A model generated the notes under the pieces. It was not told where the DNA came from, did no database searches, and saw only the letters and a list, made by a program, of their open reading frames with translations. Shown piece by piece: positions 18,358-27,311 of a stretch of 59,958 nt of DNA; the stretch's first letter is position 1, and every line of letters begins with the position of its first letter. Source of the stretch: Treponema sp. (GTDB taxonomy: Bacteria > Spirochaetota > Spirochaetia > Treponematales > Treponemataceae); the NCBI GenBank assembly GCA_024402655.1, contig JAKSTH010000003.1:1-59958 (forward strand), given 5' to 3'. Made by a program: the position numbers and the translations under genes.

Positions 18358-18429
18358 TTAGAGACATTTATTCAAGAGACTTTTATTTGTGATTAATGAA
18401 CGTATGGGATAACTCGACCCGCCTTCCAT
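18358..18429 (-). other. Candidate leader ORF / structured 5' region of corA
   Basis: A 23-codon ORF with an excellent ribosome binding site (AGGAGG, seven bases before the ATG) lies 58 bases upstream of corA on the same strand. The RNA around its start (GAGGCTCC, then TCCATTATGGA, then GGGTC...CCC) can form short stems and faintly recalls the opening of the M-box Mg2+ riboswitch, but a full M-box is not present. Leader peptides are known for some enterobacterial Mg2+ transporter genes. The element could also belong to the plus-strand gene at 18589, read in the other direction. Confidence 0.3.
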
Positions 18430-18588
18430 AATGGAGCCTCCTGAATAAAGATTAGTGCAAATGAATTGCTAAAGACATAATAGCATAAAAAGAGTTTTTG
18501 GTAAGGGACTTGTAGAAAATTTTAGATTTTTTTTACAAAATGTTCCGTTTTTTGCACAAGTTTGCAATATTAATTAGTGGAGGTAATT

Positions 18589-18834
18589 GTGAAAAAATAT
18601 GAATTTTATTTAGCCCCGGGATACTGTAAGAAAAAAGGGATTGAAGTGCTGGAACAGGAAGGAGCCTGCATAAAGTTTTTAATTAAAAATCAGGATGATG
18701 AAATGACTAAGGAAAGACTGCGCAATGCCTTTTGCTCATACATAAGTTTTGTACGAAAACAAAAGGATTGCAGCAGCTCTTTTTTACAAGTTCCAAAAGT
18801 TGATTTTATTGGTCTTGTAAAAAAACATTATTGA
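18589..18834 (+). CDS. Small Cys-containing protein, possibly DUF3343-like
   Basis: GGAGG (18579-18583) sets a GTG start at 18589 (81 aa). The protein begins KKYEFYLAPGYCKKKGIEVLEQEGACIKFLIKNQ and has four cysteines. A short alpha/beta fold with an early hydrophobic strand and Gly-Tyr-Cys loop resembles DUF3343 (putative Se/S-carrier-like) proteins, but length and similarity are too short to be sure. It ends one base before the convergent COG0523 GTPase gene. Confidence 0.55.
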   Translation: MKKYEFYLAPGYCKKKGIEVLEQEGACIKFLIKNQDDEMTKERLRNAFCSYISFVRKQKDCSSSFLQVPKVDFIGLVKKHY

Positions 18835-20097
18835 TTATTTAGCAAGACAGTTGTCTAAGTCTTTTGTAATCTGTTCTTTATCCAGGTGGCGGCCAATAAC
18901 TACAAGTTTAATCATTCTGTCACCAACTTCTGGGTCCCAGTCTTTTTTCATTTCTGGTTCTTCGGCAAGAACTTTTTCCTGTTCTTCTTTTGGACAAGAA
19001 GCAAGCCAGTTTCCAGAGTATCCTGCAGAAATCTGACGGCCACTTGTTTCAAGAACATATGCCATGTCTGCTTCATCGCTGAACCAGATAACACCTTTTG
19101 AACGGATGATATTTCTTGGCCATCTTGAAGCATATTCATCTAACTTCATACGGTCAAAAGCCTTTCTTCTGTAGTAAACAAAAGAGCCAATGCCATATTC
19201 GTCTTCACTTTCGCCTTCGTGTTTGTGTTCATGGTGATGGTGGTGGTGATGTCCATGTTCGTGCTCATCATCGTCATCATCATCGTCGTCATGGTGATGA
19301 TGTTCGTGGTCGTGATCACATTCTTCACCTTCGTCGTGATGATGTCCGCATTTTTCACAAACTTCATCATCGTCGTCGTCATCTTCTTCTTCGGCTTCGT
19401 GAGCTTCAAGTTCTTTTACCCAACCTGCAGAAGCATATACTGTTTCAAAGTCAAAGCGGTCTGTACCAATAATATCTTCAACAGGAACTTCACAACGAGT
19501 TGTTTCAATAACTTTAACTTCTGGCTGAATCTTGTTAATTACTGCACGAACCATTTTCATCTGTTCGTCTGTTACAAGGTCACGTTTATTTACAATTAAA
19601 GTTGAACAGAATTCAATCTGCTGAATAAGAAGAGATTCAATATCTTCTTCATCAATATCTTTTTTAAGTAATGATTTTCCTTCATCAAATTCGTCTACAA
19701 GGCGAGCTGCATCTACAACACCAACAACGTTATCCAATTTACCAATTTCAATCTGTTCAATAGCCTGTGCAATTGGCATTGGTTCACAAACACCAGAAGC
19801 TTCAATTAAAATGTAATCGTATTTCCCAGTTTTCATCAGGTCTTCAATACCCTGAACCATGTCTGATTTTAATGTACAGCAGATACATCCGTTTGTAAGT
19901 GGAACAATGCTGTTTGTATCAGTAATATTTGCTTCTTTTGAAATAAGACGTTCATCTACGTTTACTTCACCAATGTCGTTTACAATTACTGCTACTTTAT
20001 ATCCTTTCTGATTTGTAAGAACTCTATTAAGGAGTGTAGTTTTTCCTGCACCTAAATAACCACAAAGTAATGTAATAGGAATCTTTTTCTTTGCCAT
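18835..20097 (-). CDS. COG0523/CobW-family metal-chaperone GTPase with His-rich loop
   Basis: The product is 420 aa. Walker A is GYLGAGKTT (13-21). The family metal-binding motif CICC is at 71-74 after NGC. NKRD (170-173) is the guanine-specificity motif, and a C-terminal CobW_C domain is present. Between the two domains, residues 230-300 form an extreme Asp/His-rich insert with C247-x2-C250 and about 20 His, suited to buffer Zn2+ or Ni2+. COG0523 proteins deliver zinc, nickel or cobalt to client enzymes. Which metal applies here cannot be read from the sequence. GGAG precedes the ATG. Confidence 0.9.
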   Translation of the reverse strand: MAKKKIPITLLCGYLGAGKTTLLNRVLTNQKGYKVAVIVNDIGEVNVDERLISKEANITDTNSIVPLTNGCICCTLKSDMVQGIEDLMKTGKYDYILIEASGVCEPMPIAQAIEQIEIGKLDNVVGVVDAARLVDEFDEGKSLLKKDIDEEDIESLLIQQIEFCSTLIVNKRDLVTDEQMKMVRAVINKIQPEVKVIETTRCEVPVEDIIGTDRFDFETVYASAGWVKELEAHEAEEEDDDDDDEVCEKCGHHHDEGEECDHDHEHHHHDDDDDDDDEHEHGHHHHHHHEHKHEGESEDEYGIGSFVYYRRKAFDRMKLDEYASRWPRNIIRSKGVIWFSDEADMAYVLETSGRQISAGYSGNWLASCPKEEQEKVLAEEPEMKKDWDPEVGDRMIKLVVIGRHLDKEQITKDLDNCLAK

Positions 20098-20163
20098 TTT
20101 ATTCTCCAGTAAATTTCTATTATCTTTAATATAATAAAAAAACTTTTATATTTCACTAAAAAT

Positions 20164-21576
20164 CTATTGTTTTTGACTTAATTTTGAAAAGATTTTCTGT
20201 ATTTCTTCTAAAGAAAGATGGGCATACCCAATAATAAGCCAGCCTGTCTCTGTCCCTTTTATAAGAATATTCTGCTTTTGTGCCTTCTGAATAAATTCCT
20301 GTTCTGTAATCTGTGGAATTTTTGCTATAAAATGAAGCCCGGCCTGTTCTCCCTGAATCTGAATGGCAGGAAAATTTTTATGAAGCAGTTCCAGCATCAG
20401 GTCTCTGCGGCTTTTATATATTTTTTTTGCACGGTTAATATGGCGTTCAAAATAACCGCCTTGAATAAAGTCTGCCAGAACCTGCTGTTCAATGCGTGGA
20501 ACAGGGCATTTGTAATAAGCAAAGTTTTCTTTATAAAGTTCCATTAATGGATGAGGCAGAATGATATAACTTATTCTTAATGCCGGAGTAAGAGTTCTGG
20601 AAAAGGTTCCCATGTATATAACTTTCTGGTTTTCATCAAATCCCTGAAGGGCAGGAATTGGAATACCTTTATAGCGAAAGTCACTGTCGTAATCGTCTTC
20701 TATGATGTATCTGTTTTCTTTTTCCTGGGCCCATTTTAGAATTGAGTTTCTGCGGGGAGCTGTCATAGTTACTCCTGTTGGAAACTGATGAGCTGGGGTT
20801 AAATGCAAAAGACAGGTTTCATTGCCCTTTACTTCTGTTTTTTTAGACTGTTCAAGAAGAGTATTTAAGTCGGCACCTTCTTCTGTTACTGGAATTTCTA
20901 CTGTGCTGCAACCAGAATCTTCTATAATTTTTTTGATTGTTGTAAAGCCTGGTTTTTCCAGAAAGAAAACTGGTTGCAAAAAAGCGTTATGAGAAGATTT
21001 TTGAGCTTTAAGTGTAAAAAGGCGGATAATAAGCTGAATTAAATCTGAAGTACCGCCACCTATTAAAAGCTGGTCTGGACTGCAGTTTACTCCCCGGTGT
21101 GCATAAAGCCAAGTTGCAATTGCGTTTCTTAGAGATGCTTCTCCCTGGAAATTGCCAGAACGTTCCAGCATTTCGTTGTTTTTTTGAGAAAGAGCTTCAC
21201 GGTACAGCTGGCGCAAAGTGGCATATGGGAAAAACGATGTGTCTGTAAGGTTTGCTTCCAGAGTGATTGTATTTGAAGAAGGTGGGGCATTTTCTGCTTT
21301 TGCCGGTTTGTTTGGGGGAAATTTTGGGGCGTGGTTTGTAAGGATGTGGGAATCGAAAGTGCTTACAAAATAGCCTTTTTTTTCTTTTGAATAAATGTAG
21401 CCTTCATCCAAAAGCTGATTATATGCATTCTGGATGGTGTTACAGCTAACATTATAAAAGGCGGCTGCTTTTCGTACAGAAGGTAATTTTGTATTGGAAA
21501 GCAACCGCTTACTGCGAATATCTGTGGTTATTTTTTTATATATATTAAAATACAGACTTTCTTCAGTTTTTTTCAT
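20164..21576 (-). CDS. MocR-family (GntR + aminotransferase-like) transcriptional regulator
   Basis: The product is 470 aa. An N-terminal GntR winged helix (residues about 8-75; IRSKRLLSNTKLPSVRKAAAFYNVSCNTIQNAYNQLLDEGYIYS) is fused to a fold-type I aminotransferase-like domain (IEDDYDSDFRYKG...ALQGF, then the PLP loop). Relatives (PdxR, GabR) sense PLP and control vitamin B6 or GABA genes. At the position of the Schiff-base lysine the sequence is GTFSRTLTPALR: Arg replaces Lys (codon AGA, 20596-20598). If this is not natural variation in the subgroup, covalent PLP binding would be lost. The gene follows the protease gene by 5 bases; no pdx genes are in the window. Confidence 0.88.
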   Translation of the reverse strand: MKKTEESLYFNIYKKITTDIRSKRLLSNTKLPSVRKAAAFYNVSCNTIQNAYNQLLDEGYIYSKEKKGYFVSTFDSHILTNHAPKFPPNKPAKAENAPPSSNTITLEANLTDTSFFPYATLRQLYREALSQKNNEMLERSGNFQGEASLRNAIATWLYAHRGVNCSPDQLLIGGGTSDLIQLIIRLFTLKAQKSSHNAFLQPVFFLEKPGFTTIKKIIEDSGCSTVEIPVTEEGADLNTLLEQSKKTEVKGNETCLLHLTPAHQFPTGVTMTAPRRNSILKWAQEKENRYIIEDDYDSDFRYKGIPIPALQGFDENQKVIYMGTFSRTLTPALRISYIILPHPLMELYKENFAYYKCPVPRIEQQVLADFIQGGYFERHINRAKKIYKSRRDLMLELLHKNFPAIQIQGEQAGLHFIAKIPQITEQEFIQKAQKQNILIKGTETGWLIIGYAHLSLEEIQKIFSKLSQKQ

Positions 21577-21581
21577 TGGAA

Positions 21582-23576
21582 CTATTTAAGAATAATAGCT
21601 TCTTTAACTTTATTAGAAAATTCTATTACTTCTTCAAAACGATTCTGATTTTTTAATTCTGAAAAGAGAAGATAAACACTATCAGGATCTTTGCTGTCGT
21701 TTAAAGTAAAGGAAACATCTCTATAAGTGTACTGTTCATTGTTATAAGGCTGACCGTCATAAGGTGAAACTTTATTAATGAACTGTTCCCAAGACTGAGT
21801 AATCTGTTCTTCTGCATCGGCATGAGGTTTGTTGTACTTTCTGATTCCAACATATTTGTAACCGTCTGCTTTTTTGCTGTTATACATTGTAAAGCCTCTA
21901 AAGTCGAGAGAAACTTTGTTCTTTGCATCTTTTGTAAAACCAACAATAAGTTCCAGTTTAGTGTCATCATCGGTTTTGAAAATATCTGGAGTAAAGTTTA
22001 TTTCAAATGCAGAAGTTTTAAATTTGAACTGTGTTTCTGTAAGAAGCATAGACATGTCTTTTTCAAATGCAGGTTTCTTTCCTGTTAAACTTTCTGGAAG
22101 AGCAAGGTATTCTTTCCAGTTTTTAAGTTTTCCATAAATACTTGCGTAATAGTTGTCTGCTACAAACTGCATATCAAGATAGTGTGCATCTTTAATGTCA
22201 GAAATAGAGTCTATTTTGTACATAAGGTAAACACCAGTTGGAATAGGAAGTGCGTAACAAAGAACCATTGCATCTGCAAATTTAACGTCGAAATAACTTA
22301 CCTGCCAGGTTCTTCCAAAAGTATCTGTGTATGAAGTTGTTTCAACTGGGTTTCCAAAAGATGTAATAGCAATCTGTTCTGTTCCTACAGTTCGGTGAAG
22401 TTTGTAAGCTTCCAATGCATAATCCATATACATTTTTGGAGAAGCAACAAAATCTTTAAGTGCAATTGAATCTGGTTTGCTTACTTCTGCAGTAAAATAG
22501 CCCATCATAGAAGAATAAACTACGCTGCCGTTTTCTTTAAGAGAGTAAGTTTTTGAATTGTTATTTCCTAAATCCCAGTCGCCGCTTTCTGCTCTGTAGA
22601 TTGTGTATGGGAAAGAAGTTGCATAAGAATAGAATGCAAAATCAGGCCAGCTTCTTGAAGCAGCAAGTCCTTTTTCTCCATCTGGAGCAAATTTTGCACT
22701 CATTTTATTGTAAAGGTTCTGAACAAATTCTTTGTGAGCTTGTGTAAGAGTTGCGTGTAATTCTTCATATTTCATTGGAAGTTTAACTTCCATTTTGAAT
22801 TCATCGTATTCTTTTTCGCTGACAATATTTGGAAGTGAATAATAAATTGGTGAATCAATAATACCTGTATTTGCAGGATCTGCTTTTGTTTCTGCAATTG
22901 GCAAAGCATAATTCAAGTTTTCATTTTCACTTTTCATTGTGATAATACCAATTACTTCACCTTTATCATTAATTAAAGGGCCACCAGAGTTTCCTGGGCT
23001 TGCTGCGGCAGAAAATCTGAGCCACTGCCAGTTTCCGTTTCTGCTTTCATAAGTTCGGCTTGTAAGAATACCGTTACGAATGATAATACCTTCTCCCAGT
23101 GCATTTCCAACAGAGAAGACATTTGTATTCATTTTTGTTTTTTCATTTTTAACTAATCCCTGGCCTTCTTCCATTTCATAGTCTGGAACTGTAAAACTGA
23201 TATAGTCTCTGTCATTTGAAAAAGAAGTGATTTCATCAATTTTATAGATTTCACCATCTGCATCTCTTAAATAATAGTTTTTATTGTATGATTCTCCATA
23301 AAGAGTAAAAACATGTGCTGCAGACCAGAAAGTTCCGTCTTCCAATAAAAAGGCTGTACCAATAGGATTATATTTGTCATTGCGGATTGCAAAGGCAATT
23401 TTGTCCAATGGAAGTTCTTTTTCGTAAGAAACAGTTGTATCTTCATGTTTATCTACAATAACTTCGAAAACAGAACTGCTTACTTTTATTAAGGTTTCAT
23501 TTGGTAAAACTGATTGAGCAAAGGTTGTTGCTGCAAAAAGAAGGGTTGCTGCAAGAATAGATAACTTTTTTTTCAT
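21582..23576 (-). CDS. Secreted trypsin-like serine protease
   Basis: The product is 664 aa with a clear signal peptide (KKKLSILAATLLFAATTFA, before QSVL). Residues about 60-220 form an S1/HtrA-like protease domain with H88 in WSAAHVF, D124 in NDRDYIS and S197 in SPGNSGGPL, so the triad is complete. The remaining 440 residues contain no PDZ domain that I can recognise and look like a treponeme-specific beta-rich domain. The protein is periplasmic or secreted; substrates are unknown. GGAG precedes the ATG. Confidence 0.87.
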   Translation of the reverse strand: MKKKLSILAATLLFAATTFAQSVLPNETLIKVSSSVFEVIVDKHEDTTVSYEKELPLDKIAFAIRNDKYNPIGTAFLLEDGTFWSAAHVFTLYGESYNKNYYLRDADGEIYKIDEITSFSNDRDYISFTVPDYEMEEGQGLVKNEKTKMNTNVFSVGNALGEGIIIRNGILTSRTYESRNGNWQWLRFSAAASPGNSGGPLINDKGEVIGIITMKSENENLNYALPIAETKADPANTGIIDSPIYYSLPNIVSEKEYDEFKMEVKLPMKYEELHATLTQAHKEFVQNLYNKMSAKFAPDGEKGLAASRSWPDFAFYSYATSFPYTIYRAESGDWDLGNNNSKTYSLKENGSVVYSSMMGYFTAEVSKPDSIALKDFVASPKMYMDYALEAYKLHRTVGTEQIAITSFGNPVETTSYTDTFGRTWQVSYFDVKFADAMVLCYALPIPTGVYLMYKIDSISDIKDAHYLDMQFVADNYYASIYGKLKNWKEYLALPESLTGKKPAFEKDMSMLLTETQFKFKTSAFEINFTPDIFKTDDDTKLELIVGFTKDAKNKVSLDFRGFTMYNSKKADGYKYVGIRKYNKPHADAEEQITQSWEQFINKVSPYDGQPYNNEQYTYRDVSFTLNDSKDPDSVYLLFSELKNQNRFEEVIEFSNKVKEAIILK

Positions 23577-23656
23577 ATAAACTCCATGTTAAATGTTAAT
23601 ATATATTTTAGTCTATAATTTAAAACTTTTCTATAAATAATTGGTTACTGGTGGAA

Positions 23657-23685
23657 TTGAAATTCTCGGGTTTAAATTATATCCT
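23657..23685 (+). promoter_or_regulatory. Candidate promoter of the citramalate synthase gene
   Basis: TTGAAA (23657-23662) and TATCCT (23680-23685) are 17 bases apart. Transcription would begin about seven bases later, at or next to the ATG at 23693, giving a leaderless mRNA and excluding the upstream GTG at 23651 as the main start. Confidence 0.45.
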
Positions 23686-23692
23686 AAAAAAC

Positions 23693-25261
23693 ATGAAAGC
23701 TATAAAGATTCTCGATTCAACATTACGCGACGGTGCTCAGGGTGAAGGTATAAACTTTTCTGTTCAGGACAAAATTCATATTTGTCAGGCATTAGATGAA
23801 TTGGGAATTCAATATATAGAAGCTGGAAATCCGGGGAGTAATCCAAAAGACATGGAATTTTTTGAAGAAATGAAAAAGATTCCTTTAAATCATGCCACTT
23901 TATGTGCTTTTGGTGCCACAAGAAGAAAGAATACTACCTGTGAAAAAGATGCCAATGTACAAAGTCTTTTAAATGCTGGAACCAAGTGTGTTGTTGTTTT
24001 TGGAAAGTCCAGCAGTTTTCATGTTACAGATATTATTGGTACAACTCTGGAAGAAAATCTTGCAATGATAAAAGAAACTGTTTCCTACCTTGTGAATAAG
24101 GGGCGAACAGTAATATATGATGCAGAACATTTTTTTACCGCTTATGCAGAAGATAAAGATTACGCCCTCCAAACCCTAAACGCGGCGCTGGAAGGTGGAG
24201 CTGAATCACTTACTTTGTGCGAAACAAAAGGCGGCTTTATGATGGATGATTTCCGGGAAGCTGTAAAAACTGTTTACCAGAAATTTGGAAAAAAAGCCTG
24301 CATTGGTGTTCATACTCATAATGACTGCGGACTTGCTGTTGCCAATTCTTTGCTTGGTGTAATGGAAGGTGCCACAATGGTTCAGGGAGTTCTTCTTGGT
24401 TTTGGTGAACGCACTGGCAATGCAAATCTTTCTACAATTATTCCGGATTTGCAGTTAAAAATGGGTTACAGTTGTATTCCTGCAGAAAACATGAAGAACA
24501 TTACTTCAATTTGTAAACGCATTTCTGAAATTGCAAATCTTAGTGTAAATTCTCAGCTTCCATATGTTGGTGCCAGTGCTTTTGCTCACAAGGCAGGCAT
24601 GCATATAGATGCTGTTCTTAAAAATCCAACTGCATATGAACACATAGAACCAGAAACTGTTGGTAACAGCCGTGTATTTTTAATGAGTGAAGTTGCCGGC
24701 AAAAGTACAATTGTTGAAAAATTGCAGAAACTTGTTCCCGGTATAAAAAAAGATGATGAAGCGGTGGAAAAAATTATTGCTTCAATGAAAGAAAAAGAAT
24801 TTCAGGGGTACCAGTTTGAAGGTGCAGACGGCAGTTTTGAACTTATGGTTATGAAGATTCTTGGTTCATACAAACCATTTTTTAAGCTTCACTATTACCA
24901 GACAAATGGTTCAAACCCAAGACCAGAAGAAGGGGTTTGTTGTTGTGCCCAGCTTAAACTTAGTGTTGGTGACCAGTTTGAAATTACAGCAGGAGAAGGT
25001 GACGGACCTGTCAATGCTCTTGATATTGCTTTGCGCCGTGCTTTAGAAGGTTTTTATCCTGTTGTTAAAACTTTCAGACTTGTGGACTATAAAGTACGTG
25101 TTATTGATGGAATTTCTGCAACTGCCGCTAAAGTAAGGGTAATTATTGAGTCAACAGATGGAAAAACTAACTGGACAACAGTGGGGGTTTCTTCCGACGT
25201 TATTGAAGCTTCCTGGATTGCACTTGTAGATTCTTTTGAATATAAACTGAATAAAGCTTAA
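23693..25261 (+). CDS. cimA: (R)-citramalate synthase
   Basis: The product is 522 aa from ATG 23693. The N-terminus KAIKILDSTLRDGAQGEGINFS is the DRE-TIM catalytic start, with metal-binding HTHND in GVHTHNDCGLAVANSL. The length and the QGEGI signature fit the citramalate synthase subgroup rather than LeuA or homocitrate synthase. The C-terminal LeuA_dimer-type regulatory domain is complete. It condenses pyruvate and acetyl-CoA to citramalate, giving 2-oxobutyrate for isoleucine without threonine deaminase. A separate leuA lies at 46546. There is no Shine-Dalgarno sequence. Confidence 0.9.
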   Translation: MKAIKILDSTLRDGAQGEGINFSVQDKIHICQALDELGIQYIEAGNPGSNPKDMEFFEEMKKIPLNHATLCAFGATRRKNTTCEKDANVQSLLNAGTKCVVVFGKSSSFHVTDIIGTTLEENLAMIKETVSYLVNKGRTVIYDAEHFFTAYAEDKDYALQTLNAALEGGAESLTLCETKGGFMMDDFREAVKTVYQKFGKKACIGVHTHNDCGLAVANSLLGVMEGATMVQGVLLGFGERTGNANLSTIIPDLQLKMGYSCIPAENMKNITSICKRISEIANLSVNSQLPYVGASAFAHKAGMHIDAVLKNPTAYEHIEPETVGNSRVFLMSEVAGKSTIVEKLQKLVPGIKKDDEAVEKIIASMKEKEFQGYQFEGADGSFELMVMKILGSYKPFFKLHYYQTNGSNPRPEEGVCCCAQLKLSVGDQFEITAGEGDGPVNALDIALRRALEGFYPVVKTFRLVDYKVRVIDGISATAAKVRVIIESTDGKTNWTTVGVSSDVIEASWIALVDSFEYKLNKA

Positions 25262-25268
25262 GTTTTTG

Positions 25269-27209
25269 TCAGGCTCTGCTGTGTTTGATTTTCTTTTCTT
25301 CGTACAGCATTTTATCTGCTTCTTCCAGTAAGTCTTTCAGGTTTTTATTTTCTGCGTCGAATTTGGCAAAACCAATACTTACAGAAAGTGTGAATGGGAA
25401 TTCATGCTGTTTAGAAATGTCTTCGCAAAGTTTACGGGCTTCGTTTCTTACTTTTTCAATAAGATTTGTATTCATGCCTGTTGCAACACCACCAAATTCA
25501 TCTCCACTAAGACGACCAACTATATCATTTGCTCTAAGTACCTGGGATAAAACAGAACCTGCAGCTTTAATTGCAGCGTCTCCCATTTTGTGTCCAAAGG
25601 AATCATTAATTTTTTTAAGTCCATCAAGATCGGAAAAGAATACAAGTCCTTCATCACCAGACTCTATAGACATGTCTATATGATTCTGTCCCAGTTCCAT
25701 AAAGCCGCGGCGGTTTAAAAGTCTTGTTAATTCATCTGTTTTAGTTTCTTTATTTAATGTGGAATTATTTTTCTGTAATATTTTGTTTTCGTTTGTAAGC
25801 TGTGTATTTTCACTTACACGGTTAGAATATTCATATGCCTGACTAAGTGCGTTTACAATAATTCTTATGGCAACTGAATAAACAGCATAATCTTCATTTT
25901 CCAGGCGGCACATAACATAACCATAATTTAATTCACCTGAATAAATAGGATGAAGAATATAGTTACCTTTTGCCCGTTCCAAAGCTTCTGCAGGAAGAAG
26001 TTCTTTTTTAGGATTAAAGAATCTGTCTGGTTCAAATTCGGCAATACCGTAATCTAAATCAATAAACATATTAAGATTCATTTTATCTGGTAAAACAAAG
26101 GTTTCTCTTCTGCCAATAGTTAAAGGATGTTCCATAAAGCAAACCGCCAGAGAACGAATGCCTGAATGTTCCATCATATATGGCAGTGAATAGAAAAGTC
26201 TGTTTAATGTGTCAGAGGCTTTTGTCATGTCGAATAAAGAAAAGATTCTTGAAAGTTTGCTTAAAAAGTGAGACTGGGCACCGTTAGAAAGCAGCTGATA
26301 TTTTGAATTTGTATCTGAAAAAGTGTGTTCAAAATTAAAACTGCAGCCACAAGATTCTCTAAGAATAGGGTAAGAGGAAACATAGGAAAGCTTGCTTACT
26401 TTTTTACCTTCTGTTTTTTTGTAGATTATTTTTGCAGCTTCCTGTCCCTGATCATAAAGATTCTGGTCGATTGTAGAAAGAAGTGGCAAAGTCTGTTTTG
26501 AATGGGAAGTATTATCGTAACCAATAATTTTTACTTCGGCTGGAACTTTTATGCCAAGCTTTTGCATGTGGTTTAAAACTGCAATGGCCATAATATCATT
26601 TGCAGCAATAATACAGTCAAAATTTACATCAGTTTTTTTCTTTAGACGAAAGTTTAATTCTGCTTCTGCAGAGCTTTTTGTATAGTTTCCGTAGAAAAAT
26701 AAATCTTCATTAAAAGTAAGATGATTTTTTTTCATGGCTTTTTTAAAACATTCAAAACGGTGTTTTCCTTCTGCAGAAAGTTCTGGAGCACATCCAAAAA
26801 ATGCAAAGTTTTTAGCACCATGGTCTTTATGCATATGAGTAATGATTTTTTCATATGCCTTTGTGTCATTAACAGTAACTGTTGCCGAATTTGAAATAGG
26901 AACGGGAACTGAAATGGAAACAACAGGTTTCTCATCAGCTTTAGAAATAACATCTGTAAGACTTTTTAAAGTATTTGATGTGTTATAATTGCCGGCAAGT
27001 ATGATAATACCGTCTACCTGATCTGAAAGAATTGAATGTAGAGAAGAGAATGACTGATATTCATAATTCTGGTCTTTAGACGCAGGTGGTTTTATCTGGG
27101 ATATAACCAGGCGAATATCCTTTTGCTTAAAGTAATCAGAAATACCATTTAAAATACTTAATGTATACTCAATTGTAAGTGAGTGTACTGCTACTGCAAT
27201 TGTCTTCAT
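25269..27209 (-). CDS. LacI-type sensor domain fused to GGDEF diguanylate cyclase
   Basis: The product is 646 aa. Residues 1-300 resemble the ligand-binding half of LacI/GalR regulators (KTIAVAVHSLTIEYTLSILNGISDYF, then IIAANDIMAIAVLNHMQKLGIKVPAEVKIIGYD) but there is no DNA-binding helix and no signal peptide. A linker domain and a coiled coil (about 455-480) lead to a C-terminal GGDEF domain. Its motif is SGDEF (568-572), with an intact RxxD inhibitory site (R559-D562). The protein should make c-di-GMP in the cytoplasm in response to a bound sugar-like ligand. It is convergent with cimA. Confidence 0.9.
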   Translation of the reverse strand: MKTIAVAVHSLTIEYTLSILNGISDYFKQKDIRLVISQIKPPASKDQNYEYQSFSSLHSILSDQVDGIIILAGNYNTSNTLKSLTDVISKADEKPVVSISVPVPISNSATVTVNDTKAYEKIITHMHKDHGAKNFAFFGCAPELSAEGKHRFECFKKAMKKNHLTFNEDLFFYGNYTKSSAEAELNFRLKKKTDVNFDCIIAANDIMAIAVLNHMQKLGIKVPAEVKIIGYDNTSHSKQTLPLLSTIDQNLYDQGQEAAKIIYKKTEGKKVSKLSYVSSYPILRESCGCSFNFEHTFSDTNSKYQLLSNGAQSHFLSKLSRIFSLFDMTKASDTLNRLFYSLPYMMEHSGIRSLAVCFMEHPLTIGRRETFVLPDKMNLNMFIDLDYGIAEFEPDRFFNPKKELLPAEALERAKGNYILHPIYSGELNYGYVMCRLENEDYAVYSVAIRIIVNALSQAYEYSNRVSENTQLTNENKILQKNNSTLNKETKTDELTRLLNRRGFMELGQNHIDMSIESGDEGLVFFSDLDGLKKINDSFGHKMGDAAIKAAGSVLSQVLRANDIVGRLSGDEFGGVATGMNTNLIEKVRNEARKLCEDISKQHEFPFTLSVSIGFAKFDAENKNLKDLLEEADKMLYEEKKIKHSRA

Positions 27210-27311
27210 TTGAATCTTCTATAAATTAAAAATGATTTGGATTACTTTTTTAAACGGAGACTTTTCTATTCTTCTATAATATAACAAAAAAACAGTTTAT
27301 AACATAGGGAA

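Noticed and set aside
19116..19599. Val/Met/His-rich ORFs opposite the COG0523 His-rich loop
   Set aside because: These are shadows of a biased-composition region; no start signals and no domain.
23651..23692. GTG start for a longer citramalate synthase
   Set aside because: It overlaps the predicted -35 element, and the family begins at the KAIKILDSTLRDG segment, next to the ATG at 23693.
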